Below are positions 16,623 to 26,600 of a DNA stretch of 34,697 bases, piece by piece. Under the pieces are notes generated by a model. That model saw only the letters and a list, made by a program, of their open reading frames with translations. It searched no databases and was not told the origin of the DNA. The stretch lies in contig JACQPE010000129.1 in assembly GCA_016207685.1 (NCBI GenBank), positions 1 through 34,697 of the forward strand. Reading direction: 5' to 3'. Numbering within the stretch: position 1 is the stretch's first letter; every line of letters starts with the position of its first letter. This stretch comes from Elusimicrobiota bacterium (GTDB taxonomy: Bacteria; Elusimicrobiota; Elusimicrobia; JACQPE01). A program made the translations under genes and the position numbers.

Positions 16623-16856
16623 TTAAATTGCCGTCGTAATAAGCGTTTCGGTTGAGGTAACGCCCGGGATCGCGCGAATTTTGGCGACCACGGTGTTAGA
16701 GAGGGTGGCCAAATCCTCTGTCTCCATGTCTAACACCAGGTCCCACCGGCCGAAAACCGCCGAGACGTGGGCGACTCCCTTGGTTTGTTTGATTGACTGT
16801 AAAGCCTGTTTTTCTTTACCGGATGAAAGCCGGACAAGCACTAATCCTGTAACCAT
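16623..16856 (-). CDS. stand-alone Lrp/AsnC-type RAM (ligand-binding) domain
   Basis: This 77-residue protein consists only of the RAM domain of Lrp/AsnC regulators: TGLVLVRLSSGKEKQALQSIKQ, then VAHVSAVFGRWDLVLDMETED and IRAIPGVTSTETLITT. There is no helix-turn-helix. Such stand-alone domains form ring-like oligomers and bind amino acids, and they may act with full-length Lrp proteins. It is the first gene of the leftward peptide-transport block, so a role in sensing amino acids from imported peptides is a reasonable inference. An AAAGGGGA sequence about ten bases before the ATG is a fair Shine-Dalgarno. Confidence 0.88.
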   Translation of the reverse strand: MVTGLVLVRLSSGKEKQALQSIKQTKGVAHVSAVFGRWDLVLDMETEDLATLSNTVVAKIRAIPGVTSTETLITTAI

Positions 16857-16988
16857 GAGTTAATTTCCCCTTTCGATTGTCATTATCAGACTGGGCGCGA
16901 TTTTTTTCTCCCTAAGAACTCTAAACCCAAGAATCAGTCAATAATATCAAATGCGGCTGCGGACTTTGGTATTCTTGGATGTCAAAAG
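16857..16988. promoter_or_regulatory. divergent intergenic region
   Basis: This 132-bp gap separates the leftward transport block from the rightward surface-protein block and must hold promoters for both unless transcription reads through. Toward the RAM gene a GATAAT hexamer (complement of 16882-16887) could be a -10 element, but no convincing -35 lies 17 bp before it. Toward the rightward gene I see no clear sigma-70 pair. No operator-like palindrome stands out. Confidence 0.3.
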
Positions 16989-18584
16989 ATGACTCAATCG
17001 GCAATCAAAAAAACTTTTTTCATCGGCTCAATAGCCTTGGCCGCCCCAATCGGTTTCTCTTTTTCATCGGAATTTCATCTGGGTTTACCCGCAGCCGTTA
17101 AGAAAAAAGGCGTACAATTGAGTGAAGAGGTGGGGCCGCGATGGCAGGCGAATCTCTCTGTTTCTCAAGCAAGCGGCGTTGTTGCGGCCGGGACCCCAAT
17201 CGAGTCCTCCTCTCGTTTAAGACTCGCCTGGAGCGCGCCCTCCGAAGAGGTTGATCACTATGAATTTTCCATTATGGATATGATTGCAGGGCAAAGCGTG
17301 AGCACGCAGGCCTTTAAAACGGACACTTCTCTTCTTCTTGAAAATTTAAAATCCGGCACTTCCTACAAGGTCACCGCCGTCGCTTGCAAAGATTCCGCCT
17401 GCGCTCAAACGTGGCGCGGCAGCAACCAGGCGACAGGAACCACCAAAGAAGAGTATTGGCTCGTTAAGTCCACTGCTAATTCCCTTTCATCGGTCACCAA
17501 AATCGTTTCCAACGGCAACACCGTGCCCTCGGCGCTGCGCTATGGCAACGACGCCGGCGCCGGCATCGAGGGCTACCTTCAGCTCTATTACAATCCCGCT
17601 GAATCATCCCAGAAAGGCATGAAGATCGCGACAACGACAAATTCAGCGGCCACCTATTCATCTTTTACCGCCCTGGGCGCTTCCTATGGGCTTAACATGC
17701 CGTCAACGACAACCTATCTTTTGAGTCAGATAGGAACTTTTGCCGCCGTGCCTTTATCGGCATCCATGGGAAGCAAAATCCGGTTTTTCTTTGAAGCGAC
17801 CCAAACGACGACGACCAGCAATGGCGAAAAGAGTTTGACGCGCATCGTGTACGTGGACAGCCAAGACGGCTATCGCGGCTGGGATTTTAACTCCGGCACG
17901 TCTACCCTTTGCCAAACCGCGGACTATGCCGTCGGCGGCGGTTGCGAACCGGCCATCGTCATCGGCAATACGAGCGATACCGTTAACGGCAATTATAATA
18001 TCAAGAATGCCCGGCAATTTAAGGTCGGCTATCCCGCCTTGACCGACTGGCTATGGGACGGCGCCGCTGGAACGTTCATGATCTTCACTCTCGAAACCGT
18101 CACCTCATGCAGCGATTATCAAATGCTCTTCGGTTACGCCGTCTGGAGCGGCACAAATTGGATTGTCCAATACGCGTCGGAGAGCTGCCCTAAATTTTTT
18201 GAAGCGATGCAGGCCGCCATGCCGGTTCATATCGGCGGCGCTAAATACAAAATGTACTTTTCCTACAACGCATCGGCCGCGGTGATTTCAAGTTCCAGCA
18301 AGCCGGTCAAAATGATTTATGCCGATGGCGCCGTAACCGGCCTCGCCGGTAGAATTGATTTTGAAGATTGGGAATCCGAGTGGGACGCGAGAGGCGTTCA
18401 CTATCTTTGGGCCAACGGCGTGGAATTAACCGACGCGGAGGAGGGTCAATTGGATGATTTCGTCATCTTTGCGCCGGACCCCGACGCCGATCCCAAAGCG
18501 CTGTTGATGTACACCAACATCCGAGCCACGACAACGGATGATTCCATGCCCTTTCTAGCGATGGCGACGTTGATTAATCCATAA
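16989..18584 (+). CDS. secreted protein with an N-terminal FN3 domain, unknown function
   Basis: This 531-residue protein begins with a Sec-type signal (IKKTFFIGSIALAAPIGFSFSS). A fibronectin type III-like domain lies at about 70-152: LRLAWSAPSEEVDHYEFSI, then LENLKSGTSYKVTAVACK. The remaining 380 residues are Ser/Thr/Gly-rich with many beta-prone stretches and four or more cysteines (CQTADYAVGGGC, TSCSDYQ, ESCPKF). I recognise no family for this part. The end is acidic (FAPDPDADPKALLMYTN). It is the first gene of the surface block and precedes a barrel-like gene by 4 bp, so the two probably act together at the cell surface. No enzymatic motif is evident. Confidence 0.8.
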   Translation: MTQSAIKKTFFIGSIALAAPIGFSFSSEFHLGLPAAVKKKGVQLSEEVGPRWQANLSVSQASGVVAAGTPIESSSRLRLAWSAPSEEVDHYEFSIMDMIAGQSVSTQAFKTDTSLLLENLKSGTSYKVTAVACKDSACAQTWRGSNQATGTTKEEYWLVKSTANSLSSVTKIVSNGNTVPSALRYGNDAGAGIEGYLQLYYNPAESSQKGMKIATTTNSAATYSSFTALGASYGLNMPSTTTYLLSQIGTFAAVPLSASMGSKIRFFFEATQTTTTSNGEKSLTRIVYVDSQDGYRGWDFNSGTSTLCQTADYAVGGGCEPAIVIGNTSDTVNGNYNIKNARQFKVGYPALTDWLWDGAAGTFMIFTLETVTSCSDYQMLFGYAVWSGTNWIVQYASESCPKFFEAMQAAMPVHIGGAKYKMYFSYNASAAVISSSSKPVKMIYADGAVTGLAGRIDFEDWESEWDARGVHYLWANGVELTDAEEGQLDDFVIFAPDPDADPKALLMYTNIRATTTDDSMPFLAMATLINP

Positions 18585-18588
18585 CGGG

Positions 18589-19407
18589 ATGAAAAAAATT
18601 GCGAATTGCGCGTTGCGCGTTGCGCGTTCAAAAAAAATCGGATTTCTTGTATTTCTATTTCTAACTCTAAACTCGCCGCTCGCAACTCGGAACTTTCTCT
18701 ATGGCATTGACAGCGCCGTTGGTTATGACTATGGAAATTTGAGTTTTTACTCCCCCTCCCGGGCCTGGCGGTTATGGATGCAGGATCGCACGGACACGGG
18801 TTCCGATTTCGTTGAATACATCCGCACGCACCGCTTTGAGCATTGGGACAATACCTTCAACGCGGGCTACGGCGGACAAGAGCGCGGTTTGCGCTGGGAA
18901 GTTAAATTCGGCGCCACGCCCAAGGCCGATACGATGTATCGCAACATGGTTGGGACGACGTTATTTTTACCCAGCCCAGGCTATCAGGTGGAGCCGTTCG
19001 TGCATGGCGATTACCGCCGGTACACAGGAGCGAAATTGACGGCCTCGGAAGCGGGTTTGCGCGGGACCGTTGGAAAAACTCTGGACGCCACGGTCTCCTG
19101 GGGCCGCCTAAGCACGACGCGCTTGGGCGATATTAACGTTAAAAACAGCGCGGGCACGACAAGCCAGCGCCTAGGCATGCATTGGACCCCGGCCATTTAT
19201 ATTTTTGGCTTGAGATTGAAACGCAAAGAATTTTTCGATCCCGGCAATCCCTATGATCCCCAGGATTACGAGGTGGATGAACACGGCGGCGGCATCAACT
19301 GGATGTTGGACCAAGGAGTCCAACTGCAGGGAACTTACGTTATTGAAGACCGCTCCAACGGCACCTGGATCAAAAAATACGGCATTACTTATCAGCAGGC
19401 GTATTAA
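18589..19407 (+). CDS. putative outer-membrane barrel-like protein with repeat-encoded signal peptide
   Basis: This 272-residue protein has alternating polar/aromatic strands typical of an outer-membrane or surface beta protein (FEHWDNTFNAGYGG, VEPFVHGDYRRYTGAKL, LDATVSWGRLSTTRLGD, QGVQLQGTYVIEDRSNG), ending YGITYQQAY. I do not recognise a family. The first 39 residues form a signal peptide: basic n-region MKKIANCALRVARSKK, core IGFLVFLFLTL, then NSPLATRNFLYG. These codons coincide with a heptamer inverted-repeat element (18601-18696). It starts 4 bp after the preceding FN3 gene. The next 336 bp hold only repeats. Confidence 0.75.
   Translation: MKKIANCALRVARSKKIGFLVFLFLTLNSPLATRNFLYGIDSAVGYDYGNLSFYSPSRAWRLWMQDRTDTGSDFVEYIRTHRFEHWDNTFNAGYGGQERGLRWEVKFGATPKADTMYRNMVGTTLFLPSPGYQVEPFVHGDYRRYTGAKLTASEAGLRGTVGKTLDATVSWGRLSTTRLGDINVKNSAGTTSQRLGMHWTPAIYIFGLRLKRKEFFDPGNPYDPQDYEVDEHGGGINWMLDQGVQLQGTYVIEDRSNGTWIKKYGITYQQAY
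18601..18696. repeat. translated inverted heptamer-repeat element at the start of the 18589 gene
   Basis: The left arm (18601-18628) is GCGAATT followed by three GCGCGTT. The right arm (18663-18696) is AACTCTA, AACTCGC, CGCTCGC, AACTCGG and AACTTT. The right arm is the reverse-complement theme of the left arm. The spacer (18629-18662) is T-rich after a short A tract and encodes the hydrophobic core of the signal peptide. Arms encode the flanking n- and c-regions. Confidence 0.85.
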
Positions 19408-19408
19408 C

Positions 19409-19657
19409 GGAATTTCGCAGTTGGATCGTCACTCCGGTGGTCCCGAAGGACACGACCTGTCAACTGGGGTTGGCCGGTAATAATCCCAAATTCCGCACTT
19501 GGGGAAACTTTATATTGGGAAAAGTCCCGAACAAAAAAGTGCGGAATTTCCGATTCGATCGGTGGGAGATTGCTCCGCCCTGCGGAACAATCTCCCAGGG
19601 TAATCCGGCGCGAAGCGCCCCCCGAGCTCTGCGAGGGAAATTCCGCAACTGCGGAAT
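19409..19657. repeat. multi-hairpin structured element in a 336-bp gene-free gap
   Basis: The 336-bp gap between 19407 and 19744 is largely filled by this element. Its ends carry an imperfect terminal inverted repeat (ATTTCGCAGTTG near 19412 and CAACTGCGGAAT near 19646). Inside are a perfect 13-bp inverted repeat (AAATTCCGCACTT at 19488-19500 with its partner at 19537-19549), a strong hairpin with 15-bp arms, one mismatch and loop CCT (19564-19578 with 19582-19596), a GGCGC-GAA-GCGCC hairpin (19607-19619) and a small palindrome ATTCCGC-AACT-GCGGAAT (19640-19657... outer ends). No T-run follows any hairpin, so it is not a standard terminator. It looks like a non-autonomous mobile repeat. No plausible gene lies within. 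Confidence 0.7.
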
Positions 19658-19743
19658 CTGGGATAATGCGAATAAGTCATTGAAATGCGAATGTCTTCCG
19701 GTAATAATTATGTGGATTGGTTTTATCCACTCCAAGAGGTGTT

Positions 19744-20430
19744 ATGACAATAAAATATTTATTGGTTATTTTAGCGGGCTTGGCGGTTACGCCGTCTGTT
19801 TCTTTGGCTTTGACGGCGGATGTCAGGGATCGAAATATTTTTATTAAAAAAGGCGTCATCAGCGGGAAAGTCACGACGATTGATATCGGTCGAGATAATT
19901 CATGGGATGCGCCGCCATCGGTTTTGATAAAAGTCGAGTCAAAATCTGACCTGAAACAAGTGCTGCTACTTTTTTCTCAAAATCCTGACGGATTCAAATT
20001 TACCATTGATTTATTGTCTTTTTTGACCCATGGACAAACCATCATTTTGCCTGATAAGGCGGACGCGGCGAAACTTCTCTCCCGTTTCGCCGCGGGCAGC
20101 ATGCTCCCTTCAAAACCGGTGTCCAACGCAATCACGACCTTGGCCACAGAGGGGACGGACGAGGATATACCGGTTCTTCGGAGCCTTGTGGATTTTGAAA
20201 ATGGTGAGATACAGGAAGCGGCCGGGCGCGCCATCGCCGAAATCGAAGGGCGCCAAGGAGCCTCCGGCCTAAAAACGGCATATAAGGATCGCGAGATTTG
20301 CCAAGTGATCATCGCGCATCCGAATAATGGGCCCAAATTGAGCGTCTGCGACCGGGAGTTCAGCCAAGGCCTCTCTTCGGATGATGACGGGGATGATGAT
20401 GAGATCGACCAAAAGGATCATCGCCCTTAG
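19744..20430 (+). CDS. secreted protein with HEAT-like segment and acidic tail, unknown function
   Basis: This 228-residue protein starts at ATG 19744, just after AGAGGTGTT, which fits a Shine-Dalgarno. Residues 1-22 (MTIKYLLVILAGLAVTPSVSLA) form a Sec signal peptide. The mature part first looks mixed alpha/beta, then shows a helical HEAT-like pair near 135-172 (AITTLATEGTDEDIPVLRSL, then GEIQEAAGRAIAEIEGR). The end is strongly acidic (SSDDDGDDDEIDQKDHRP), which may bind Ca2+ or keep the tail extended. The family is not recognised. It lies alone between a repeat-filled gap upstream and a structured leader downstream. Confidence 0.75.
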   Translation: MTIKYLLVILAGLAVTPSVSLALTADVRDRNIFIKKGVISGKVTTIDIGRDNSWDAPPSVLIKVESKSDLKQVLLLFSQNPDGFKFTIDLLSFLTHGQTIILPDKADAAKLLSRFAAGSMLPSKPVSNAITTLATEGTDEDIPVLRSLVDFENGEIQEAAGRAIAEIEGRQGASGLKTAYKDREICQVIIAHPNNGPKLSVCDREFSQGLSSDDDGDDDEIDQKDHRP

Positions 20431-20627
20431 GGGTTACTAAAAAGCGTCTAGCGAAACGTCCGGCCGGGCAGTGATTCCTTTCGAAACTAGTCGCGCTTCC
20501 CTATTCGCTGTTTTGGATTCCCACGCCTGCTGCGAAGCAATAGGGATCGGACCAAAATGCGCTGAACGCCATAGGGTCCGCTGAAAAACCCTGGGAACCA
20601 TTTGCTAAGATAGGCCTACTGGCTATC
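20431..20627 (+). promoter_or_regulatory. structured leader before the giant surface-protein gene
   Basis: This 197-bp gap should contain the promoter and 5' leader of the giant gene. Three pairings are visible: CCCTATT (20499-20505) with AATAGGG (20539-20545), CGGACC (20548-20553) with GGTCCG (20575-20580), and a terminal hairpin GATAG-(G)-CC-TACT-GG-CTATC (20609-20627) that ends on the base before the start codon. No Shine-Dalgarno precedes the ATG. The final hairpin could hold back ribosome entry. I could not match the region to a known riboswitch class. Confidence 0.4.
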
Positions 20628-23600
20628 ATGGGACGATTGCGTTTTAACACGGTTTTCTTTTTCCTCCTGGCCCTCATCGCGCCACGATGTCTCCTTGGCG
20701 CGACGATTTCCAGCAGCCGGTCGGGAACCTGGTCGTCCACTGGCCTGGCGCCCTTTAGTTCGCTTCCGGATTTTGATGATGACGTCGTGATATCCACGGG
20801 GCATACCGTTGGGATTACGGATAGCACTCGGGCCAAGGCCAAGTCTATCAGCGTTCAAGGAACCCTTCGCTGGAACGTCACATCGGGCACGGCCACCTTG
20901 GCCGTAGGCGGGGGCAGCATCACGGTCAAGGCCGGCGGCAAACTTCAAATAGCCTCCACCGATGGCGCTCCCTTGACCGATTCAGCCGTGGCCCAAGTGA
21001 TTCTTTCCAGCGGTAGTTCCGCCGGAATCTACGGGGGCATTGTCATTGAAAATGGCGGAATGTTTATCGTTAACGGCTCCACCAAAAACCCTTACGCGCT
21101 GGCCAGCGCCGACGCCGCCAAAAACGCAACGTCGCTGACCGTTAACTCCTCCTCCGTTACAGGCTGGGCCGTCGGAGATGCGATCACCATTGGCCAGACG
21201 GAAAGAGCGTCCACGAGCCAGACGGAAAAAAGGACCATCGCGTCGCTTAGCGGCGGCACCATTGGGCTCGATTCCGCCCTTTCCTACGCCCATTACGCGA
21301 CAAACACCATTATCGTGGCCAACTTAACGCGCAATGCCGTCATCAAATCTTCCAATGCCTCCAATTCTCAAATCGGATATATTCGCAATTTAACGGCCTC
21401 GGCCACCAATTTTGTTGTCAATTACGGCGAGTTCAATGGACTGGGGGTTGACCAGGGCAATATCTATGGCATCGTCTTCGATTCGGGAACATATCCGAAC
21501 GGCCAAGGCTCCATCGCAAACTCCTCCATTCATGACGGTTACACCGGCGTCTACATCAACCGCACGTCTTCCGTCACGCTGACTTACAATGACATCTACG
21601 CCAACGGCTCAACAGGAATTGCCGTCGTTTCTTCTTCTCACTCGGTTATTATTGGAAATAGCGTCGCCGGTAGTCCGCAAGGCCTCTCCGGCACCGCCGA
21701 TCAATGGAATTCTATTTCGGGGAATTATTTCTGTTCCAATTCAACGGGAACGTCATTTTATATTTCCGCCAACAATGCGCTCTCCGGAAATCGTTTCTTT
21801 GGAAATACCGGAAATGGTTTGACAATCCAAGGCGCATGGAATTTCTTGACGGCTAACAATACCGCTCATAACAATGAAAATTATGGAATTTATCTTTCCA
21901 CGGCCTGGTTTTTTGGCACCATCCCGGTCAGTAATAATACCGTCAGCAGCAATACCGTTTATGGCAACGGCTCCCATGGTATTTCTTTGGCAGGGGCGAC
22001 GGGTCTATCGCTGGCCAACAACACTATCCACTCAAACAACAATCACGGTCTATACATGCTCAACACGGCCACCACCGCCATCACGGGAAACATCGTTTCT
22101 TCCAATACGATTTCCGGCGCCGGCGTCGCCTCCGGTATTTTTGCGACCGGTTCCTCCTCCAACACTTTTTCCGGCAATGCGGTGTCTCACAATGAAGCTT
22201 ACGGGACCTATTGGGACAATGGGTCCAATCTGAACTCGCTGAATGGCAATTCGGTCTTTTCCAATGCTTATCGCGGCCTCTATATATTGCAATCAGCCAG
22301 CAACACGCTCTCTAATAATTCCATCTACTCCAATAGCGGCGGGGGCATTGATCTGGAATACGCCACAGGCACGGTTTTAACTGGAAACTGGATTTACGGG
22401 CACACGGGCAGCTCCCACGGCATTCGCGTGTTTTACGGCTTTAATAACAGTTTCTCAAGCAATACGATCTACTCCAATGGAGGCTCCGGTCTTTACCTTT
22501 ATCATGCTGACTACCCCGGCAGCCTGACGATAATCGCCAGCCGCATTTACGGCAATTCCTCGGTGGCTATTAATGTGCTTCGCTCATCGGCCGTTATCAG
22601 CGATTCATGGCTTGGATGGGATCCAGGCGGGGCCTCCGCGGCGGACTCTTCAGGAGAAATTTATTTTGGTGATAGGGGCGGCATAACCCTGCGCAACACG
22701 CAGATTAATCCCGATACGGGAATTGCCACCTCAACATTCAACGGCGCCGATCGTTCAGTAATTTCTTACCGGCATAATGGGACTACCGGAGAGACGCATC
22801 TTTGGGGCGATTACAAGGTGGAAGGCGGCACCATATCTTTGGAATACGCCGGCAATCTTTATGCTTCATCAGCAACCACGCCCACTCTTGTTCGCAGGCT
22901 CGCGGGCACGGATCATGCGGCCACTGTGATTTCCGTTAATGACAGTTACACGCTGACTGAAAAAATAACGATTACCTATAAAAGTTCATGGACCGTTTCA
23001 GGCTCATTGAGCGGCGTCTTGGGGTCATTTAATGATAATGCCATTATTAATAGCGCTGGCCAATATTTCCCCAACCCCTCCGCGCCAAAATTAAAACTTA
23101 AATTCATCCAGGGGAGTTCCCCATCGGAAGGCGACCGGATTGAATTTTTAACCTTGGCCGCCTCCGGCGACTCGAATACCCAGAAAAAGCTCTACTTTCA
23201 CAGCGCGGACTCTACCTTTAATAATGGTTATTCGCGGCTGGGCATTGAGCCAAGCGGGGTTTTTTACGCCACGGGCACGTCCGTTTATCCGACCTTAATT
23301 AACTTGGCCGACGGCGGGACTTACTATACGTTGAGCAGTTCCGGAACTCTCTACACGCAATTTGCCAACATTTCCAATATTGACCCCACCGGCTTGCAGC
23401 TTAACGCCATCGGCCCGGCTGGAAGCGTGGGCATATCAAGCGTTACTTTTGATTACATCGGCGTGGGCCCTTCCGGGCAAACATCGGCTTACTTAAGGTT
23501 GCGGAACCTTTACTCAACGGCAACCATGGATCACGTCCGTTTCAATCTTTCACGAAGCACGTCAGGCGCCAATGCGGCTTATAACGTTAATGTCACGGGA

Positions 23601-26600
23601 ACGGAATCGAATTTAGCCTGGACCATGACTAATCCCCTGGGCCCTTTTGCCGGAGACGCGCTTGAATCCGGCTCCAACAATGTTGACTGGGCGCCGACGA
23701 TGCCGGAGGATTTTAGGATCGGATCAGCCCAAATTTCCTCCATAACCTGGATTTGGAGCGATATTCGGGGCGAAGGCAATTACAAAGTTTATTCAACCAC
23801 CAGCGATAATCCCAGCGTTCAGCTTGCCATAGGAACAACCGAATGGGCGGAAGTTAGCCTCTCCACAAATGCCCTCTACGCCCGCTACTTGCGCGCTGCC
23901 AATGGATACGGATCCGTCATTTCGCCATTCATCTCAAGCTATACCTTAACTGCGCCGCCGACGGGGTTTTCAATTTTGGATGTTCGCAGTTCTTCAATTG
24001 CGGTCCAGTGGAGCGCCAACACTAATCCAACCTATACCAACTACCGAGTTGCCTATTGGACGGATGCAGGGTCAACCTCGACCTTGACAACGACCTACTC
24101 TACAGCCACCGTAACGGGCCTAAACCCCGGGGTCAAGTATTCCTTGCAGTTATATTCGGTCAATGGCGACACCATCGCGACCTCGGCCCTAAGCGACCCC
24201 ATGGTGGTCACCACTTCAGCCACCTTCCAGAGCATAACCACGGGCGCCTGGGGCGACCCGACAACGTGGTCCTTGGCAAGAGCGCCCCTGACCAGCGATG
24301 CCGTAACGATTACGACCGGCACCACGGTCACCATCAATCAAGACGCGGAAATTCAATCTCTTTCGGTTTACGGCCTTCTACAATGGACCCCAGCGGCGGC
24401 TTCCGCGACATTGACCATGAACGGCGGCGATATCGTTATTTATGCCGGCGGCTCCATACGGATGGGCACGTCTGCGTCAAGCCTGCGCCCAGGGACCACG
24501 GCAACAATCATTCTTTCCACCGGCACGGCAGGGCAATACGGCCTTATCGTGCGACCCGGAGGGTCCTTGGTTATGGCTGGAACCACCAAAAGCCCGTATA
24601 CGACGGCCACGGCCGATATTGCCGCGGGCGCTTCCAGCTTAAGCGTTGACGCGAGCAGCGCGACCAATTGGGGCGCGGGTGATTTTATCACCGTCAGTCA
24701 AACGTCGCTAAGCTCAACGAGTCAGACGGAAAAGAAAAAAATCACGGCAATTTCCGGCGGCAATATAACGGTGGATTCGGCGTTCAGCTATCCCCATTTG
24801 GCGACCTCGACGATATACGTGGCCAACCTCACGCGCAATGCGGTCATCCGTTCTTCGGGCACGCAAACCGCCTATATCCAGAATCTAGCGGCGGCCGCGA
24901 CAGACTTTGATCTGCGGTACTCGGAATTAGAGGGTCTCGGCACGTTGGCAAGCGGTAAATACGGAATTACCTTTGACAGTTCATCGGCTAAAGGGCGCCT
25001 GCTGTTTAACTCCATCCATGACGGACTATTCGGCATTGTTCTCAACGGCTCTTCGGGAGTTTGGCTTTTGGCTAATAATTTTTACGCCAATTCCCTAGGC
25101 ATTGACCTCTTCAACTACGCCAGCAGCAATACAATCAATGGAAACATCGTATCGAAAAGCGCCAATCAAGGTCTCTATTCATCCGCATCGAGCAGCAACA
25201 CCTTCATTGACAATCTTGTTTACTCCAATGGCAATAACGGCATCACTTTGGATCAAGGGTCGCACAACATCTTGAAAGGTAACAGGTCCTTCGCCAACAA
25301 CGGCACGGGCTTCTATCTCAACAATGCCGGCTTTAATGCGATTTCAGATGGCGCCGCGTCTATCAATACGAGCAACGGACTCTATGCCCTCAACGCCGCC
25401 AGCAACACCATAGCCTCAAATCGTTTTTATGAAAATAACGAAAACGGCATTTATTTGAATGCCGCGGATAAAAATACGGCCGTGGATAATATCCTCTACT
25501 CCAACAACGGACATGGCATCAGGATTGCAGGCGCTGCCGACCACCTATTGTCAGGCAATTTCATTTACTCCAATGGAAATTACGGCTTTAACATTGGAGG
25601 CGGATCCACGGCGACGCTGGTCAATACGGTATTCGGATACAATGCTTCGGGAGAATCCGCCCCTGATTTTTCGGCTGAAATTTACTTTGCCGGGGCCGGC
25701 CATGTGACGCTCAAAAATAGCGCGATCAATCCCTATGCCGGCGTTTCCACGGCGTCTCTAACCGGCGTTGGCCGCGCCATCCTTTCCTTGCGGCAAAATA
25801 GCGCTGCCGGTGAGACGCACCTCTGGGGCAATTATGCCGTGGAAACGGCCACCATGACGTTGTCTTATGCCTCCGCTTTGTATGCCTCGACCGCGACGGC
25901 GCCGCGCATTATTCGAACTGCGGCGGGAACCGAGCCGTCGCTGCAAATTACAGCCACCAATGATTCCAATACCCTGACTGAACTTATCATCGCCACTTAC
26001 AGCGCTTCTTCCGGGAGATGGAGCCTTTATGGCTCCTCAAGCGGCGCGCTGGGATCATTCGCCAACGCCTCCGCCTTGACAAATGAAGCTTTTCCCAACA
26101 GCTCCTCGCCTAAACTTTATTTGAATTTCAGTCCCGGCAGCTCTCCAACAGACGGCGACCGTATGGATTTTATGACCTTGGCAGGCGCGGGCGACGCCTC
26201 GGTGCAAAAAAAGCTCCATTTCCATCAAGCCCATACCACGTTTAATAGCAGCCATTCGCGTTTAATAGTCAAACCCGGCGCCGGTTTTGAAGCCGTGGGA
26301 TCGGCTTCGAGGCCGACACTGATCAACATGGCCGAAGGCGGCACCTATTACACCCTGATTAGTTCCGGGGCGTTTAACATTTTATTTTCGAGTTTCAACA
26401 ATTTAGACCAAAACGGCCTACAGTTGGGCGGGTCAGGCGCAACAGTTTCCCTTTCTTCTTCCTCCTTTGATTATATAGGCCTGCCATCGGCCGAAGGTTC
26501 ATCATCGGCCTACATCACCGCTCGCGATTTAAGTTCAAGCGCGACATTCTACAGCATGGCGTTTAATCTATCACGTTCCACGATTTCGCCGGCCTTTAAT

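Noticed and set aside
19564-19596. Intrinsic terminator at the strong hairpin
   Set aside because: No T-run follows the stem on either strand and it is embedded in other palindromes.
20431-20627. Possible c-di-GMP-I (GEMM) riboswitch before the giant gene
   Set aside because: The segment near the start recalls the GEMM 3' end, but the conserved core (GCAAA-type tetraloop receptor and GACGCAAAGCC-like stretch) is not present; only generic hairpins can be supported.
24056-24649. Alternative-frame open reading frame within the giant gene
   Set aside because: The product is His/Arg/Gly-rich with no domain, while the main frame continues FN3 and G8-like structure.
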